Shown here: in pieces, positions 6,648 to 15,096 of the stretch
How positions within the stretch are numbered: the stretch's first letter is position 1
Layout of the letters: the number at the start of each line of letters is the position of its first letter
Source of the DNA: Nitrospina sp.
GTDB taxonomy: Bacteria > Nitrospinota > Nitrospinia > Nitrospinales > VA-1
Length of the DNA stretch: 16,451 nt
Assembly (NCBI GenBank): GCA_018665625.1
Contig: JABJCF010000295.1
Coordinates: 1-16,451, forward strand
Direction: 5' to 3'
Program-made: the position numbers and the translations under genes
The notes under the pieces: model-generated
The model's database searches: none
Seen by the model: the letters and a program-made list of their open reading frames with translations, nothing else
Told to the model about the DNA's origin: nothing

Positions 6648-7991
6648 TTAACATTCCTCAAGATTGTTAACTATAGATTTAAACTGATTTCCTCGATCGA
6701 TATAGTCTTCAAACATGTCAAAACTTGCGCAAGCTGGGGAAAGAAGAACAACATCTCCTTTTTCCGCTTTTCCTTTTGCAAGATGGACAGCTTCCTCTAA
6801 CGAATCAGATTCTTCATAGCCAAAGGATCCGTTCAAGACACTTCTAAATTTTTGTCGTGTTTCGCCAATTAGAATCAAATGCTTTACTTTTTTCTTCATA
6901 ATTGTTTTTAAGCCGGAGAAATCCGCATTCTTATCCTTACCTCCGGCAATTAGAATGATCGGGCGATCAAAAGTATTTAATGACTTGCAAACAGAACCGA
7001 CATTAGTTCCCTTTGAATCGTTAATGAAATCCACACCATCCTGATTGCATACCCATTCCAGTCGATGTTCTAGTCCCACAAAGCTTTTCAGAACTTTTTT
7101 TATGACCTCTATAGGTATGTTGAGCAACAGGGCGGTTGCCACCGCAGGTAAAACATTTTCTGTTTGCCAGCGCAACCCCCGGGAGAGAGAGTTCAATTCA
7201 CATATTTCTCCCCGAAAATCATTGATAGAGGCGAAAACTCTTCCATCTTTCAGGTAGGCCCCGTTTTCCAGTTCACCTTCCATGCTGAAGTAGAATTTTT
7301 TTGCCGGGCAACTTTCGCCTAGAGGACGAGTTTTGGGATCGTCATAATTTAAAATAAGAAAATCGTTTGCAGTTTGATTCTCATATATTTTTTCTTTCAG
7401 ACCTGCGTATTGCTCAAAACTTTCGTGTCTGTCCAAATGATCGGGCGTGATATTTAAAACAATGGCGATCTTAGGGTGAAAGCTACGGGTTGTTTCCATT
7501 TGGAAACTTGAAATTTCAAGCACACGATAATCTGCTTGCCCTTTGCCTAAAAGTGAAATGAAAGGAGTCCCCAGATTTCCACCTACCTGGGTGTTATTTC
7601 CACCTTCTTGAAGAATTTCACCAATCAAGCTAGTGCAAGTAGATTTTCCATTGGTTCCTGTAATACCAATCATCGGAACGTCATTGAATCTGCTGGCAAG
7701 TTCAATTTCGCTGATAATTTCAATTCCTTTTTTGCGAGAGCTCTGAAGAAATTCAGACTCAATATCGACGCCTGGACTTATCACTATCAACTCCGAGTTT
7801 GGGAGCGGGTCGCTGTTGTTATAAAAAGTCTCTACACCTGGTAAAAGCTGGCCAGACAATTCAAAAAGCTGGTCCTGAGGTTTCCTATCCATAATGGAAA
7901 CCTTCGCGCCTCGAAGGCTAAGAAAATTAGCTGTCGCGACACCCGTTCTTCCTAAACCAATTACAGAAACGATTTTGTTTTTTAAGTCCAT
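6648..7991 (-). CDS. murD: UDP-N-acetylmuramoylalanine--D-glutamate ligase MurD
   Basis: MurD is a cytoplasmic ATP-dependent ligase adding D-Glu to UDP-MurNAc-L-Ala. The product is 447 aa from the ATG at 7989-7991, two bases after the mraY stop. Seen in order are the UDP-binding IGLGRTGVATANFL (11-24), the ATP loop IGITGTNGKSTCTS (108-121), EISSFQMETT (159-168) and NITPDHLDRHESFEQY (180-195). GLEHRLEWV (306-314), FINDSKGTN (322-330) and LIAGGKDKNADF (347-358) follow, then a C-terminal LLSPACASFDMF. An upstream in-frame extension to 8081 lies inside mraY and is not credible. One oddity: the central-domain HNxxN motif that MurC and MurE keep here reads TENVLP (277-282), so the His and the second Asn are replaced. 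Confidence 0.95.
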   Translation of the reverse strand: MDLKNKIVSVIGLGRTGVATANFLSLRGAKVSIMDRKPQDQLFELSGQLLPGVETFYNNSDPLPNSELIVISPGVDIESEFLQSSRKKGIEIISEIELASRFNDVPMIGITGTNGKSTCTSLIGEILQEGGNNTQVGGNLGTPFISLLGKGQADYRVLEISSFQMETTRSFHPKIAIVLNITPDHLDRHESFEQYAGLKEKIYENQTANDFLILNYDDPKTRPLGESCPAKKFYFSMEGELENGAYLKDGRVFASINDFRGEICELNSLSRGLRWQTENVLPAVATALLLNIPIEVIKKVLKSFVGLEHRLEWVCNQDGVDFINDSKGTNVGSVCKSLNTFDRPIILIAGGKDKNADFSGLKTIMKKKVKHLILIGETRQKFRSVLNGSFGYEESDSLEEAVHLAKGKAEKGDVVLLSPACASFDMFEDYIDRGNQFKSIVNNLEEC

Positions 7992-7993
7992 GC

Positions 7994-9079
7994 TTATCTG
8001 AGTTTCAATGTGCTCAAGCTGATCATTGCCAGAATTACGGCGACAATCCAGAATCGAACAATTACTTTTGGTTCTGACCATCCTAATTGTTCAAAGTGAT
8101 GGTGAAGAGGGGCCATCTTAAAAAAGCGCTTCCCTCCGGTGTACTTGAAATAAGCCACTTGAATGATTACCGACAAGGCTTCGATGACAAAAATACCGCC
8201 AATGAGAATTAAAAGTAATTCGTGCTTAACAATCACTGCTATGGTTCCTATCAGGCCTCCCAAAGACAGGGAGCCAACATCCCCCATAAAAATTTGCGCG
8301 GGGTAGGAGTTGTACCAAAGAAATCCCAAGCTGGCTCCAAGAACAGCTGAACTGGCAACAGCGATTTCACCAGCATCTTTTATGTATTGAATGCGGAGAT
8401 ATTCAGCAAATTTGACATGGCCGCAGATATAGACGATTCCTGTATAAGTGAGAGTCGCTATTATTATTGGGCCAATCGCAAGACCATCAAGACCATCAGT
8501 TAGGTTAACCGCATTGGATGTGCCGACCATTATGAAGACGATAAATAAAAGATATAAAAAACCGAGGTCGGGTTGAAATTCTTTGAAAAACGGTACAGAT
8601 AAACGCGTGGCATATTCAGAGCGTGCGGGATCGAAATAGAGCAAATATATGCCGACTGCTAAACTAACTAATATCTGTAAAATGAGTTTCTCTTTTGCAG
8701 AAATGCCGCCTCCCTTCCTTAATTTTAAAATGTCATCGCGAAATCCAATTGCAGCAAAACCCGTTACCGAAAAAACGATGAGCCAGATATAACGATTTTC
8801 GAGATTTGCCCACAATAAAGTGGATCCCAGAAATGTGGTCAGTATCAGAAGTCCACCCATTGTCGGTGTCCCTGATTTTGATGCGTGGTGTTCAGGGCCA
8901 TCGCTGCGAATCTTTTCTCCAATTTGAAATTTTTGCAGCATTCGAATCATCAGGTTGCCAAGAAGTAAGCTAAGCGCCAGCGCAGTAACGCCAGAATAAG
9001 CAGAGCGAAATGTAATGTACTTGAATACATTTAAAAATGAATATTCAGAACTAAGTGGATAAAACAAATGGTAAAACAT
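7994..9079 (-). CDS. mraY: Phospho-MurNAc-pentapeptide translocase MraY
   Basis: MraY is an integral membrane enzyme that transfers phospho-MurNAc-pentapeptide from UDP to undecaprenyl phosphate, making lipid I. The 361-residue product is mostly hydrophobic, with about ten membrane segments. Family landmarks are SKSGTPTMGGLLIL (67-80), the catalytic Asp pair GFRDDILKL (112-120), SNAVNLTDGLDGLAIGP (188-204), IFMGDVGSLSLGG (263-275) and MAPLHHHFEQLGWSEPKVI (322-340) with its triple His. Length matches the usual 360. The ATG lies 19 bases after the murF stop, with a weak GGAA about 10 bases upstream. Two bases separate its stop from murD. Confidence 0.97.
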   Translation of the reverse strand: MFYHLFYPLSSEYSFLNVFKYITFRSAYSGVTALALSLLLGNLMIRMLQKFQIGEKIRSDGPEHHASKSGTPTMGGLLILTTFLGSTLLWANLENRYIWLIVFSVTGFAAIGFRDDILKLRKGGGISAKEKLILQILVSLAVGIYLLYFDPARSEYATRLSVPFFKEFQPDLGFLYLLFIVFIMVGTSNAVNLTDGLDGLAIGPIIIATLTYTGIVYICGHVKFAEYLRIQYIKDAGEIAVASSAVLGASLGFLWYNSYPAQIFMGDVGSLSLGGLIGTIAVIVKHELLLILIGGIFVIEALSVIIQVAYFKYTGGKRFFKMAPLHHHFEQLGWSEPKVIVRFWIVAVILAMISLSTLKLR

Positions 9080-9098
9080 TTTTTAATTGTTCCGCTTT

Positions 9099-10496
9099 TT
9101 AGGTGTTTAAAAATTCCCGTATAACATTTTCCATCTTCGCCCCTCGAGAGCCTTTGATGAGAAGGCAATCGCCTTTTTCTGCTTTTCCCTGCAAGTAGTC
9201 CACTGCCTGGGCGTGTGTGTTAAATTTTTTAATTTGCAATCGTTTCCCCGCATTTGCCTCTGCGCTTTCTGCCGCCAACGCTGCCAGCGGACCAACCGTT
9301 ACTAGGTTATCTATGTTCGATAGGGCTATTTCCTTGCCCAACTCTTGGTGGGCTGATTTAGATAGAGGCCCAAGCTCCAGCATGTCGCCAATGATCAGGA
9401 ATCGTTTTCCTTGAGTATTCAGTCCGCTTAAGGTTTTTAAAGCTTCTCTCATTGATTGAGGATTTGCGTTGTACGCATCATTGATGAGAGTCATTCCTTC
9501 ATAAACTATTTGTTCGTTTCTTTGGGGGATCTGTTGATAAACCTCTAAACCCTTGCTCATTTGTTGTCCAGATATCCCCATGGCATGGCCTGCGGCCAAT
9601 GCGGCCAGAGCGTTGTAGATATTGCAATAGCCAATTTGCGGGATATTGACAGGGACGCTTTGGTTGAAAATCTTTGCGGTAAAAGTGAACCCAAGGCTAC
9701 CCTTGTTCTGAATGTCGCTTGCTTGGACATCTGCCGGCTGCTCTATACCAAAGGTAATTTTATTGACGCTTAAAGGCCTTGCCAGCTCAAGAACAAGAGG
9801 GTCATCTGCATTTATGACTGCCGTTCCTCCTTCATCGAGGGAATCAAACAATTCTCCTTTCGCAGCCTGAACCTCTTTTACTGTTTTAAGTTGTTCGAGA
9901 TGTCCTGCGGAAATATTTGTGATCACGCCTATATCAGGCTTGGCTATTTCAGCGAGTCGTTTGATTTCACCGGCAGCACTCATTCCCATTTCAAGAACAG
10001 CCACCTCATGCTCCGGCTCTCTTGCCAATAAAGTCAAAGGAAGACCAATATGATTGTTGAGGTTCCCCTCCGTTTTGAGCGTTTTATATTTTGTTTCCAT
10101 TATCGAGGCGATCATTTCTTTGGTTGTTGATTTGCCATTCGTTCCGGTTATTGCAACAACCTGAAAAGGGAATTGCGATCTTTGATAGCTGGCAAGGTCT
10201 TGCAATGCCCGTAAGGTATCTTTTGATTGAATTACAAATGGAGCTTTTTCTTCGCTGATCATTTGCTCTGTAAGACGGGTGCTGTCAGATAAAATAATTC
10301 CGGTGGCTCCTTTATTGGTAGCTTCGCCAATAAAATTATGACCATCAAACTTTTCACCTTTAATACACACAAATAATTCTCCGTTTTTAACAGTCCGGGA
10401 GTTTATGGATACTCCGCGAAAAACCTTTGTATCGCTACCTTGCAATAGTTTTCCATTCACTATTTTCAGGCAGACTTTTGCTTCGCCAGTTATCAA
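9099..10496 (-). CDS. murF: UDP-MurNAc-tripeptide D-alanyl-D-alanine ligase MurF
   Basis: MurF is a cytoplasmic ATP-dependent ligase that adds the D-Ala-D-Ala dipeptide made by Ddl, completing the UDP-MurNAc-pentapeptide. The 465-residue product has the N-terminal FRGVSINSRTVKNGELFV segment (26-43) and the ATP loop VAITGTNGKSTTKEM (114-128). It also has TEGNLNNHIGLPLTLL (142-157), VLEMGMSAAGEI (167-178), ITNISAGHLEQL (192-203), INDAYNANPQSM (338-349), LIIGDMLELG (367-376) and a terminal LLIKGSRGAKMENVI. It starts with TTG (10494-10496), which overlaps the murE stop as TTGA. AGGGAA about 9 bases upstream, and the good fit of the N-terminus to the family, support this non-ATG start. Confidence 0.96.
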   Translation of the reverse strand: MITGEAKVCLKIVNGKLLQGSDTKVFRGVSINSRTVKNGELFVCIKGEKFDGHNFIGEATNKGATGIILSDSTRLTEQMISEEKAPFVIQSKDTLRALQDLASYQRSQFPFQVVAITGTNGKSTTKEMIASIMETKYKTLKTEGNLNNHIGLPLTLLAREPEHEVAVLEMGMSAAGEIKRLAEIAKPDIGVITNISAGHLEQLKTVKEVQAAKGELFDSLDEGGTAVINADDPLVLELARPLSVNKITFGIEQPADVQASDIQNKGSLGFTFTAKIFNQSVPVNIPQIGYCNIYNALAALAAGHAMGISGQQMSKGLEVYQQIPQRNEQIVYEGMTLINDAYNANPQSMREALKTLSGLNTQGKRFLIIGDMLELGPLSKSAHQELGKEIALSNIDNLVTVGPLAALAAESAEANAGKRLQIKKFNTHAQAVDYLQGKAEKGDCLLIKGSRGAKMENVIREFLNT

Positions 10497-11971
10497 TGAT
10501 TCTGTTCCCTTAAAAAATCTCTAGCGACCTCCCTGTCATCGAAGCGCTCTTTTTTTTCACCTAAAATCTGATAATTCTCATGCCCTTTGCCTGCAATCAG
10601 GATGAGATCATTTTCTTTCGCTTGGTTGATCGCATAACCAATGGCTTCTCGCCGACTGGTGATGGTTGTGTATGAAGCTTTAGCGGGAATGCCTTTGCAG
10701 ATGTCGGCGATAATTTGATCAGGGTCTTCAGTGCGCGGGTTGTCAGAGGTAATGATTGCCAAGTCTGCTTTTTCTAAAGCTATTCTCCCCATCCCCTCTC
10801 TTTTCCCTTTATCTCGATCTCCACCGCAACCGAAAACGACTATTACATTCCCCTTGGTAAAAGTTTTAGCTGCCGCTATCGACTTGGAAAGAGCATCTTC
10901 CGTGTGAGCGTAATCGACCAGCACAGAAAAATTTTGACCGCAATTTACAGACTCGAATCTACCTGGAATTGCAGGAATTTCTTGAAAGGTATTTTTAATT
11001 GCCTCTAGCGACATGCCTCGAGCTGAGGCCCAGGCAGCCGCAGAAATAAGATTATAAATATTATGCTCGCCGAGGAGATTGGTGCGCACCTCAATAGAAC
11101 CCTTCGGGGTTTTTAACGTGAAGCGACTTCCCGCTGCCTCAAGAAAAATATTTTCCGCAGAAAAATCGGCAGAACGTTTTATTCCAGTTGAGCAAACGTT
11201 GTTCTTTAGCTCTTCGACAAGCTCTCGCCCGGCAGGATCATCAATATTGACGATAGGCGTTCTAACCGTGTTCTCCCGGAATAATCTAGCCTTTGCATTC
11301 TTGTATTTTTCCATGCTTCGATGAAAATCCAGATGGTCTCTACTCAGGTTTGTAAAAATACCCGCCTCAAAACTCATATCGTAAACACGTTTTTGAATTA
11401 GAGCGTGAGAAGACACCTCCAAAAAGCAATCCGAAATTCCCGCATCTACCATTTGTCTCAGGCGTTGGTTAAGGTCGAGAGATTCAGGCGTTGTCATGGC
11501 TGAGGGGATTTTTATTTCCCCGAAATGGCAATCTATGGTTCCTATTACCCCCGCTTGCTTTCCATCGGCCTTAGAAAGAGATTCCAGGATATAAGTTAAG
11601 GTGGTTTTTCCGTTGGTTCCGGTTATTCCTGTAAGGCTCAACTCTTTAGAGGGCCGACCAAAATAATTAGCGCTGATTTTCGCCAAAGACTCCCGGGAAT
11701 TTTTAACACCCAAAACGGTAATATTTTCATGGTCGATTTGAAGTGAAGCCAGAGATGAGGATTTTACGATAACAGCAACCGCACCTTTGCCCAGTGCTTC
11801 CCTTATAAATGTTTCGCCATCGTGTTTCTCTCCAGGAATTGCAACGAACAGACCTCCAGGCTTTACTTTTCTGGAGTCAAAAGCGATGTTTTCGATTTGG
11901 CGGTTTCGATTTCCGATAGAACTCGTGATTTCAATCCCCGCAATCAATTTCTCTAGATTTTTTTCAGACAT
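10493..11971 (-). CDS. murE: UDP-MurNAc-dipeptide meso-diaminopimelate ligase MurE
   Basis: MurE is a cytoplasmic ATP-dependent ligase adding the third stem residue. From the ATG at 11969-11971 (492 aa) the motifs are IAFDSRKVKPGGLFVAIPG (29-47), the ATP loop GITGTNGKTTLTY (115-127), TTPESLDLNQRL (160-171), LEVSSHALIQKRV (184-196) and FTNLSRDHLDFH (206-217). The usual carbamylated Lys region NAKARLF (225-231) follows, then GEHNIYN (301-307), VLVDYAHTEDAL (350-361), FGCGGDRDKGKRE (380-392), DNPR (410-413) and IAGKGHENYQ (459-468). DNPR is the established signature of meso-DAP specificity. An in-frame ATG at 12035-12037 overlaps the ftsI stop as TAATG and would add 22 residues. It lacks a clear ribosome site but could work by coupling. 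The chosen start has only a weak GGAA. Confidence 0.96.
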   Translation of the reverse strand: MSEKNLEKLIAGIEITSSIGNRNRQIENIAFDSRKVKPGGLFVAIPGEKHDGETFIREALGKGAVAVIVKSSSLASLQIDHENITVLGVKNSRESLAKISANYFGRPSKELSLTGITGTNGKTTLTYILESLSKADGKQAGVIGTIDCHFGEIKIPSAMTTPESLDLNQRLRQMVDAGISDCFLEVSSHALIQKRVYDMSFEAGIFTNLSRDHLDFHRSMEKYKNAKARLFRENTVRTPIVNIDDPAGRELVEELKNNVCSTGIKRSADFSAENIFLEAAGSRFTLKTPKGSIEVRTNLLGEHNIYNLISAAAWASARGMSLEAIKNTFQEIPAIPGRFESVNCGQNFSVLVDYAHTEDALSKSIAAAKTFTKGNVIVVFGCGGDRDKGKREGMGRIALEKADLAIITSDNPRTEDPDQIIADICKGIPAKASYTTITSRREAIGYAINQAKENDLILIAGKGHENYQILGEKKERFDDREVARDFLREQNH

Positions 11972-12036
11972 ATTTTTTCCAATGGAAAAATCACTTTGCG
12001 AAAATAAAAAGCATTTTATTGATGCAGTTTGTTTCA

Positions 12037-13785
12037 TTAGGCTCGATCAAGAATAAAAACACGTTCTTTGCTAGAAGGAACATTTAAATAACGCAACGAT
12101 TTTTTAGCGATTTCGCTAAACACCGGGGCCGCAACAACACCACCCCAGTGCAAACCCTTCGGGTTATCCATCATCACCAGTATTACCAAGCGCGGAGCAT
12201 CTGCTGGCGCGTAGCCTATAAATGAAGAAATAAACTCTGTCTTGGAATAGGACCCGGTTTCCACAATATATTTCTGCGCGGTTCCGGTTTTTCCTGCCAC
12301 ATCAAATCCTTCTACAGCCGCTTTTCCTCCTGTCCCATTTTTGACAACGTATTTCAAAATTTCCATCATCTGCCGGCTGGTTTTTTCAGATATAACGCGC
12401 CGGATTTTCTTTGGCTTGATTTCCTCGACAATTTTTCCATCCCGCATTAACGCCTTGGTTATGTGCGGTTCCATTAAGGTTCCGCCATTGGCAATGGCGC
12501 TTAGCGCTACAACCATTTGCAATGGAGTGACAGCTATTTCGTGCCCAAAGGATATGGAGGCCAAAGAAAACTCTGTCCAATCTTGTTTTTTCCCCAGGAG
12601 ACCAGGAGATATGCCAGGCAGACGAACCTTTGATTTTTTACCAAAACCAAATTTCTGAATGTATTCGTAAAAAGAATCCTTGCCAAGTTTCTGAGCAATT
12701 TTTATTGCCCCTATATTGCTTGATTTGGCAATAATTTCCTGCATGGTGAGCGAACCGAATTGATGGCCTGAAGCCTCGCCAATATTTTTTCCACCAATTT
12801 TGAAACTTCCATTTTCACAGAAAAATTTCTCTTGAGGTTGCGCTATACCTTTATCCAGAGCAGCGGCAGCAACAATGGGCTTGAAGATGGACCCCGGTTC
12901 ATATGAACTGACAACGGTATTATTCTTTCTTGCCTCCGCAGTGAACCCATTAAAATTATTTGGGTTAAATTGAGGCACGTTTGCCATTGCATAAATTTCT
13001 CCGGAATTAGGGTCCATGACCACAGCCATTCCAGAGTCTGCTTTATATTTGTCCACCTGCTTTTTTAAATGGTATTCGGTGGTAAATTGAATAACCTCAT
13101 CCAGCGTGAGCATTAAGTCGTAATTACCCAAGGTGGTGCGGGAAAGATTCCCGAGGATTCGAATATTTCTCCCCTTACCATCCTGCTCAATGGGCTGTGA
13201 ATAGACAATTCCCTTTAGTTTTTCCTGATAAGTATGTTCGATTCCAGCTAAACCCAAATCATCGGTTCCAACAAAGCCAATGACGTTGGCCGCTAACTCA
13301 CGTTTTGGGTAAAACCTTTTTTGCTCAGACCGGAATTTAACCCCTGAAAGAGCGGATTTTTTAAGATGCATCGCTTCATCTGCCGAAACTTTTCTTTTAA
13401 TCCATACAAATTTTTTATCTGAAGATACTTCCTTGTATACGCGATCGTAATTTTTGTTCAGGGTTGAGGCGAGCACCTTGGATGTGAATTTCCTGTCTCT
13501 TACCTCTTGGGGAACGACAAATACGGATTCGACTTCAAGGTTGGTAGCCAATTCATTACCATTGCGATCAAAAATGGTTCCTCGGCCTAAATGAGTTTCC
13601 AGAGTCCCACGATAAGGTTGTTTTTCTGATTTCGCCAAAAGGGCTTCGTGTTGAACGATTTGCAGATCGGCAAGTCGAACAATGAGAGTGATCGCGAAAA
13701 GAAAAAGAAGGCTAGACACAAAAATCAATCTAGTCTTAACCACACTTCGAAAGGAACCCGATGCTGATTTTTTATTTTTTGCCAT
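12037..13785 (-). CDS. ftsI: Septal peptidoglycan transpeptidase FtsI (PBP3, class B PBP)
   Basis: FtsI is a bitopic inner-membrane D,D-transpeptidase that cross-links septal peptidoglycan with FtsW. The 582-residue product has a short basic cytoplasmic tail and a membrane anchor at about 19-37. The pedestal domain opens with RGTIFDRNGNELA (68-80). In the transpeptidase domain all three active-site motifs are present: SIFK (Ser 299, Lys 302), SSN (355-357) and KTGT (499-502). No PASTA repeats follow, as expected for a Gram-negative PBP3 rather than a Firmicute PBP2x or SpoVD. The ATG follows the ftsL stop after four bases, with no strong ribosome site, so coupling is likely. The stop touches a possible upstream murE start (TAATG). 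Confidence 0.96.
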   Translation of the reverse strand: MAKNKKSASGSFRSVVKTRLIFVSSLLFLFAITLIVRLADLQIVQHEALLAKSEKQPYRGTLETHLGRGTIFDRNGNELATNLEVESVFVVPQEVRDRKFTSKVLASTLNKNYDRVYKEVSSDKKFVWIKRKVSADEAMHLKKSALSGVKFRSEQKRFYPKRELAANVIGFVGTDDLGLAGIEHTYQEKLKGIVYSQPIEQDGKGRNIRILGNLSRTTLGNYDLMLTLDEVIQFTTEYHLKKQVDKYKADSGMAVVMDPNSGEIYAMANVPQFNPNNFNGFTAEARKNNTVVSSYEPGSIFKPIVAAAALDKGIAQPQEKFFCENGSFKIGGKNIGEASGHQFGSLTMQEIIAKSSNIGAIKIAQKLGKDSFYEYIQKFGFGKKSKVRLPGISPGLLGKKQDWTEFSLASISFGHEIAVTPLQMVVALSAIANGGTLMEPHITKALMRDGKIVEEIKPKKIRRVISEKTSRQMMEILKYVVKNGTGGKAAVEGFDVAGKTGTAQKYIVETGSYSKTEFISSFIGYAPADAPRLVILVMMDNPKGLHWGGVVAAPVFSEIAKKSLRYLNVPSSKERVFILDRA

Positions 13786-13789
13786 AACT

Positions 13790-14107
13790 TTATTTTAAAA
13801 AAATAGTTGTTACTTGCTCTTTTTTCGGCTCAATCATTCCGACTTCATTTTTCGCAAGGGCCTGAATTCGATACAACGACTGCAATGTTTCTCTCTCTAA
13901 GCGCAAGAGGTGGTTCTCGCTTAACAACTCTTCTCGTTCGGCGGCAAGAGCCTGATAGTCGTAGGACAATTTCACTTTCCTCACATTCGGCCATACCAAC
14001 GCTAATGCGACTAGCATCATTAGTACCGAAATCAGGAAAATCATTCGAAAACCTTTCGGCGCAAGGTGAAATCTTCCCTGGGTTAAAAGACGAGAAGCGT
14101 TAAACAT
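13790..14107 (-). CDS. ftsL: Cell division protein FtsL
   Basis: FtsL is a small bitopic divisome protein that forms a coiled-coil complex with FtsB and FtsQ and activates FtsW/FtsI. The 105-residue product has a basic cytoplasmic N-terminus of about 21 residues and one membrane segment (about 22-40). A predicted periplasmic coiled coil follows at about 48-82 (AAEREELLSENHLLRLERE). The tail RIQALAKNEVGMIEPKKEQV is typical of the FtsL/DivIC family. Primary sequence in this family is poorly conserved, so the call relies on size, architecture and the position between rsmH and ftsI. The ATG lies inside the end of rsmH, with an 8-base overlap. Confidence 0.88.
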   Translation of the reverse strand: MFNASRLLTQGRFHLAPKGFRMIFLISVLMMLVALALVWPNVRKVKLSYDYQALAAEREELLSENHLLRLERETLQSLYRIQALAKNEVGMIEPKKEQVTTIFLK

Positions 14108-15038
14108 ATATTCTTTCCGCCACCCTCAATTTCGCGCTGATCGCTCTAGGGTTCAGCGCAATCTCTTCTTCCGAAGGGTATATGGGACGACGTGTATGAA
14201 TTTTTAAAGTCGGCTTGTTGCCACAAATGCAAATTGGAATTTTGGGCGGACATGTGCAGCCCTTTTCTTCCGCACGAAAAAATGTTTTCACAATCCTATC
14301 TTCCAGGGAATGAAAAGAGATGGCTACAATCCTTGCCGAAGAATCGAGAAGTTGAATCGCATCGCTCAATACAGTTTTTATTTGCTCAAGCTCGTTATTA
14401 ACTGCTATGCGCAAAGCTTGAAAAGTTCTTGTCGCAGGATGAATCCTCGAGTGCCTTGGCGATCTGACTACTCGCGAGATAATTTCAGAAAAATGTGATG
14501 TTGTAGTGATTGGTGCTATCTCCTGTTCTCTGCGAATGGCGCGCACGATTTTTTTTGCAAACCTCTCTTCACCAAAATTTTTTATTATAGAAACCAATTC
14601 GGCGTCCTTAAGTTTTTCGAGAAGGTCTGCTGCTGTGGTTTTTTGTGAGTTATCCATTCTCATATCGAGAGGCCCGTTATTTCGAATGCTGAATCCGCGT
14701 TCAGGCGTGTCTAACTGGGGAGAGGAGACACCAAAGTCAAGCAGCAGCCCATTGATTTTAGTTTGGCCAGATTGGGTTACGATATCCCGCAGGTTTTCCA
14801 ATGAACCGTGAACGAATGTGACCCTGTCCCGGAAGCAATTGAGTCTTTCCCTGGCTCTTTCAATGGCAGACTGATCTCGGTCAATGCCGAGCACTCTGAT
14901 TTTTGGCCCTGTGTTTTTGAGGATGAATTCCGTATGTCCTCCATCCCCTAATGTGCCATCCACGATTACACCCTCCATGTGAATATTCAGATAATGAAGC
15001 ACTTCATTTCTCATTATCGATTCGTGGTACGTTGGCAT
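14100..15038 (-). CDS. rsmH: 16S rRNA (cytosine-1402-N4) methyltransferase RsmH (MraW)
   Basis: RsmH is a SAM-dependent methyltransferase modifying C1402 in the ribosomal P site. The 312-residue product has the N-terminal YHESIMRNEVLHYL segment, the SAM loop DGTLGDGGHT (27-36) and GIDRDQSA (51-58). It also has LLLDFGVSSPQLDTPERGFS (98-117), LDMRMD (124-129), RTFQALRIAVNNEL and ISFHSLEDRIVK. A cysteine cluster CTCPPKIPICICG lies near residues 260-275, and the end is NPRAISAKLRVAER. The Cys cluster is a known feature of many RsmH proteins. The ATG has GGGAAG a few bases upstream. A 58-base gap separates it from mraZ, the longest gap in the proximal part of the operon that does not depend on start choice. 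Confidence 0.97.
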   Translation of the reverse strand: MPTYHESIMRNEVLHYLNIHMEGVIVDGTLGDGGHTEFILKNTGPKIRVLGIDRDQSAIERARERLNCFRDRVTFVHGSLENLRDIVTQSGQTKINGLLLDFGVSSPQLDTPERGFSIRNNGPLDMRMDNSQKTTAADLLEKLKDAELVSIIKNFGEERFAKKIVRAIRREQEIAPITTTSHFSEIISRVVRSPRHSRIHPATRTFQALRIAVNNELEQIKTVLSDAIQLLDSSARIVAISFHSLEDRIVKTFFRAEEKGCTCPPKIPICICGNKPTLKIHTRRPIYPSEEEIALNPRAISAKLRVAERIYV

Positions 15039-15056
15039 GATCTTCCCGAGACGATT

Positions 15057-15083
15057 CGGTGGTTTTAAAATAAAAAACTACCG
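15057..15083 (-). other. Imperfect hairpin in the mraZ-rsmH gap
   Basis: On the minus strand CGGTAGTTTT (15083-15074) can pair with AAAACCACCG (15066-15057), 9 of 10 positions, around a 7-base A/T loop. It lies between the mraZ stop and the rsmH ribosome site. There is no GC-rich stem followed by a U-tract, so it is not a convincing terminator. It could be an mRNA processing or attenuation structure, or chance in AT-rich DNA. Confidence 0.35.
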
Positions 15084-15096
15084 GTGCCTCGTTCCT

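Noticed and set aside
12341..12658. 105-codon plus-strand ORF antisense to ftsI
   Set aside because: It is opposite the conserved transpeptidase domain and shows no recognisable domain.
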